NCBI GenBank assembly: GCA_002404795.1
Contig: DHKK01000039.1
Span: forward strand, 1 to 6,943
Reading direction: 5' to 3'
DNA length: 6,943 nucleotides
DNA from: Clostridiales bacterium UBA4696
Lineage (GTDB): Bacteria > Bacillota > Clostridia > Oscillospirales > Oscillospiraceae
Part shown: in pieces, positions 4,937 through 6,943 of the stretch
Position numbering within the stretch: the first letter of the stretch is position 1
How the letters are laid out: every line of letters starts with the position of its first letter
The notes under the pieces: model-generated
What the model was told of the DNA's origin: nothing
The model's database searches: none
The model's input: the letters and a program-made list of their open reading frames with translations, nothing else
Program-made: the position numbers and the translations under genes

Positions 4937-6943
4937 TCAGCTCTCTGAGAGCATGTAGAGCATTTTGGCGACTTCGGCGCGGGTGACTTTGCCGGTGGGG
5001 TTCAGCTTGCCTTTGGAGCCGGAGATGATCTTCTGCTGGGTCATCTGCGCCAGCGCGGTGCGGGCCCAGTCGGCGATCTTGCCGCTGTCGGAGAAGGCGG
5101 AGAGCACGTTGAGATCGGCGTCCGCGAAGTCCTTCGTGCGCGAGAGGATCGTCATGGCCTCCTGCCGCGAGATGGTGGAGCCGGGCTTGGCGAGGAGCTT
5201 GCCGTTCGTCTTCGAGCCGGTCAGATAGCCGAGCTGATAGGCCGCCTGCATGGCGCTCTTTGCCCAGGAGGCGATGCTGCCGCTGTCGTCAAACGGCAGC
5301 TGGACGGAGGCGTAGGCGCTCAGGTCGGTGCCGAGATAGCGCATCATGGCGACGATGAACTCCTGCCGCGTCATGCTCGCGTCGGGGCGGTAATAGAGCT
5401 TGCCGTTTTTCTCCGAGCCCTGCAGCGTGCCCGCGTAATAGAGGTCCGTGATGTAGCTCTCGGCCCAGTGGCCCTTCGTGTCATCGAACGGCTGCGAGGA
5501 GCCGACGGTCACGGGCAGCGTGAAGCTCGTCTCGCCGCAGGTCACGGTGAGCGTGCCGGTTACGTCCTTGCCGGTCTGGACGGCGGTGAAGGTTCCGTCC
5601 TCATCGATCGTGCCGAGCGTGTCGGAGACGGACCAGGTGAAGCTTGTGTCGGCGGAATAGACCTTGTTGCCGTAATACCAGCCGGTGGCGGTCAGCTCCG
5701 TCGTGCTGCCGCCGGCGACGCGGAGGGAGGAAAGGGCGGTGTTCTTGCCCTCGTGCTTGATGGTGATGGAGGTGAGCGCCTCCGGGATGGCGAAGCTGGC
5801 CGTGGCCCGCAGACCGCCGGCCGTGGCCGTCACGGTCGCGGCGCCCTTCGCGCCGTGGTCGACGGTCACATAGCTGCCGCCTGCGGCGGTCACGTTCGTG
5901 CCGCCGAGGGTGATGTCCGTCGGGACGGCGGCCGCCATGTAGCTGCTGTCCGCCGCCTTGACGGTCAGGGCGATCTTCGCGTCCGGCAGCGTATAGCCGC
6001 CGAAGGGGTAGAGGTACAGCTTCGAGGCCGTGCCCGCGTCCTTCTTCTGGCGGACGAGGAAGATGAAGTTCGCGCATTCGCGCAGCTTACCGTCGGAGGG
6101 GACGTTGGCCGTCGCGCCGGAGGCGTAGCCGGGGTAGGTGACGCCCGCGGCCGTCGAGCCGCCGCCGTCCAGGTTCAGCGCGGTCCGGCAGCCGAGCGCC
6201 TGCATCCGCTCGGCCAGCTGCGCGAGCGTCAGACCCTCGGAGTTGCCGGCCTCGTCGCAGGTGTAGAAGACGAGCGAGCCGTCGTTCTTGATGCCGATGG
6301 CGGTGCGGGCGGCCATTTTCTTGGCCGAGTCGAGGGTGAAGTCGGTGCAGACGCTGCCGTTTTCGACCAGCATATCGCCGCCGCCGCAGGCGGAGGTGAC
6401 GTTCTCCCAGCCGGAGGCGCAGGAGACCTGGAGGGTCAGCTGCTCGCCCATGACGAGGCTCTGGAGCGTGGCGAGGGCGTTTTTATAGATGGTATCGTTG
6501 GCGATGGCGAGCAGGAACCCGTCCTCGGGGATGGCGCAGGACTTCGTATCCTCCACCATGCCGACGACCTCGACAGTCATCGTCTGGCCGAGCCGCAGCT
6601 CCGCCGCGCGCGAGCCGGACGGGCGGACGATGACGTGGTAGCCCTCGATGGTGTTCTTGGTGCGGGTGTCATAGTCCTGCGAGTAGAGCAGGACGCCGTT
6701 CTGCGTGGTCATGGCCTTGTTGTAGTTGACCAGCAGCGGCGTATCGCCGCCGTAGTCGAGCGTGACCGTGACCTCCGGGTCGCCGATGACGGCGGAGCCG
6801 TCGGCCAGGAAGCCGACCGCGTTGGCCGAGCCGCCGGAGCGCAGGATGCTGTTCGTGATGACGATGCCGTAGGGGATGCCGGTCGAGCGGTCAAAGAACG
6901 AGCCGTTGATCCCGGCGACCATGCTGTAGCCCTGCTCCTCGAG
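4937..6943 (-). CDS. SLH-anchored phosphodiester glycosidase (NAGPA domain) protein, 5' end cut
   Basis: An exported surface protein whose last 668 residues are visible; the frame runs off the window (LEEQGYS precedes the ATG at 6922), so that ATG is internal and the signal peptide lies outside. Counting from that ATG: residues 1 to about 290 are a NAGPA/phosphodiester glycosidase domain (related to the lysosomal uncovering enzyme), with VAGINGSFF (2-10), GGGDMLVENG (180-189), RTAIGIKNDGS (206-216) and LNLDGGGST (249-257). Residues of about 300-380 and 383-475 look like two Ig-like beta-sandwich modules. Three SLH domains follow, near 479-530, 544-598 and 609-660, carrying TRQE, SRQE and TRAE at their ITRAE positions. 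SLH triplets bind secondary cell-wall polymer, usually pyruvylated, so the enzyme sits on the wall. The substrate, perhaps a sugar-1-phosphodiester in wall or capsular glycan, is unknown. A short hairpin terminator follows. Confidence 0.9.
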   Translation of the reverse strand, partial: LEEQGYSMVAGINGSFFDRSTGIPYGIVITNSILRSGGSANAVGFLADGSAVIGDPEVTVTLDYGGDTPLLVNYNKAMTTQNGVLLYSQDYDTRTKNTIEGYHVIVRPSGSRAAELRLGQTMTVEVVGMVEDTKSCAIPEDGFLLAIANDTIYKNALATLQSLVMGEQLTLQVSCASGWENVTSACGGGDMLVENGSVCTDFTLDSAKKMAARTAIGIKNDGSLVFYTCDEAGNSEGLTLAQLAERMQALGCRTALNLDGGGSTAAGVTYPGYASGATANVPSDGKLRECANFIFLVRQKKDAGTASKLYLYPFGGYTLPDAKIALTVKAADSSYMAAAVPTDITLGGTNVTAAGGSYVTVDHGAKGAATVTATAGGLRATASFAIPEALTSITIKHEGKNTALSSLRVAGGSTTELTATGWYYGNKVYSADTSFTWSVSDTLGTIDEDGTFTAVQTGKDVTGTLTVTCGETSFTLPVTVGSSQPFDDTKGHWAESYITDLYYAGTLQGSEKNGKLYYRPDASMTRQEFIVAMMRYLGTDLSAYASVQLPFDDSGSIASWAKSAMQAAYQLGYLTGSKTNGKLLAKPGSTISRQEAMTILSRTKDFADADLNVLSAFSDSGKIADWARTALAQMTQQKIISGSKGKLNPTGKVTRAEVAKMLYMLSES

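Overview
The window looks like chromosomal DNA from a high-GC, gut-type Clostridia, most likely an Oscillospiraceae/Ruminococcaceae relative. The reasons are a glutamate dehydrogenase of the Clostridium symbiosum type, a TcdA protein beginning with the clostridial N-terminus, a multidomain ene-reductase of the anaerobic Firmicutes type, an S-layer-homology (SLH) surface protein, and a long GC-rich intergenic inverted repeat. Taxonomy is inferred from this gene content and from remembered family sequences; no search was run.

Layout. (1) 1-825 (+): the 3' part of a glutamate dehydrogenase gene (5' end outside the window), followed by a textbook terminator. (2) 826-1103: a convergent intergenic region holding that terminator, a perfect 28-bp inverted repeat with a 24-nt spacer, and the terminator of the opposite-strand operon. 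(3) 1104-2426 (-): a two-gene operon, tcdA then yfcE, separated by 21 nt, driven by a consensus sigma-70/SigA promoter (TTGACA, 17 nt, TATGAT) at 2467-2495. (4) 2427-2657: a divergent intergenic region with that promoter on one strand and, on the other, a leader with short repeats and two strong Shine-Dalgarno-like blocks. (5) 2658-4718 (+): a 686-residue Old Yellow Enzyme/2,4-dienoyl-CoA reductase-type flavoprotein starting at TTG. (6) 4719-4936: a convergent intergenic region with three hairpins. (7) 4937-6943 (-): the 3' part of a large surface protein with a phosphodiester glycosidase (NAGPA) domain, Ig-like modules and three C-terminal SLH domains; its 5' end lies beyond the window.

How the genes fit together. 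Glutamate dehydrogenase links amino-acid fermentation and nitrogen assimilation. TcdA acts in tRNA t6A hypermodification and YfcE is a small metal-dependent phosphodiesterase; they share a transcript but no joint pathway is evident. The ene-reductase stands alone and probably reduces an activated C=C bond in an unknown substrate as an electron sink. The SLH protein is an independent cell-surface enzyme. No mobile-element genes, CRISPR array, tRNA or rRNA was seen. The least explained items are the 901-980 inverted repeat, the substrate of the ene-reductase and the surface glycosidase; nothing here amounts to a clearly new multi-gene system.
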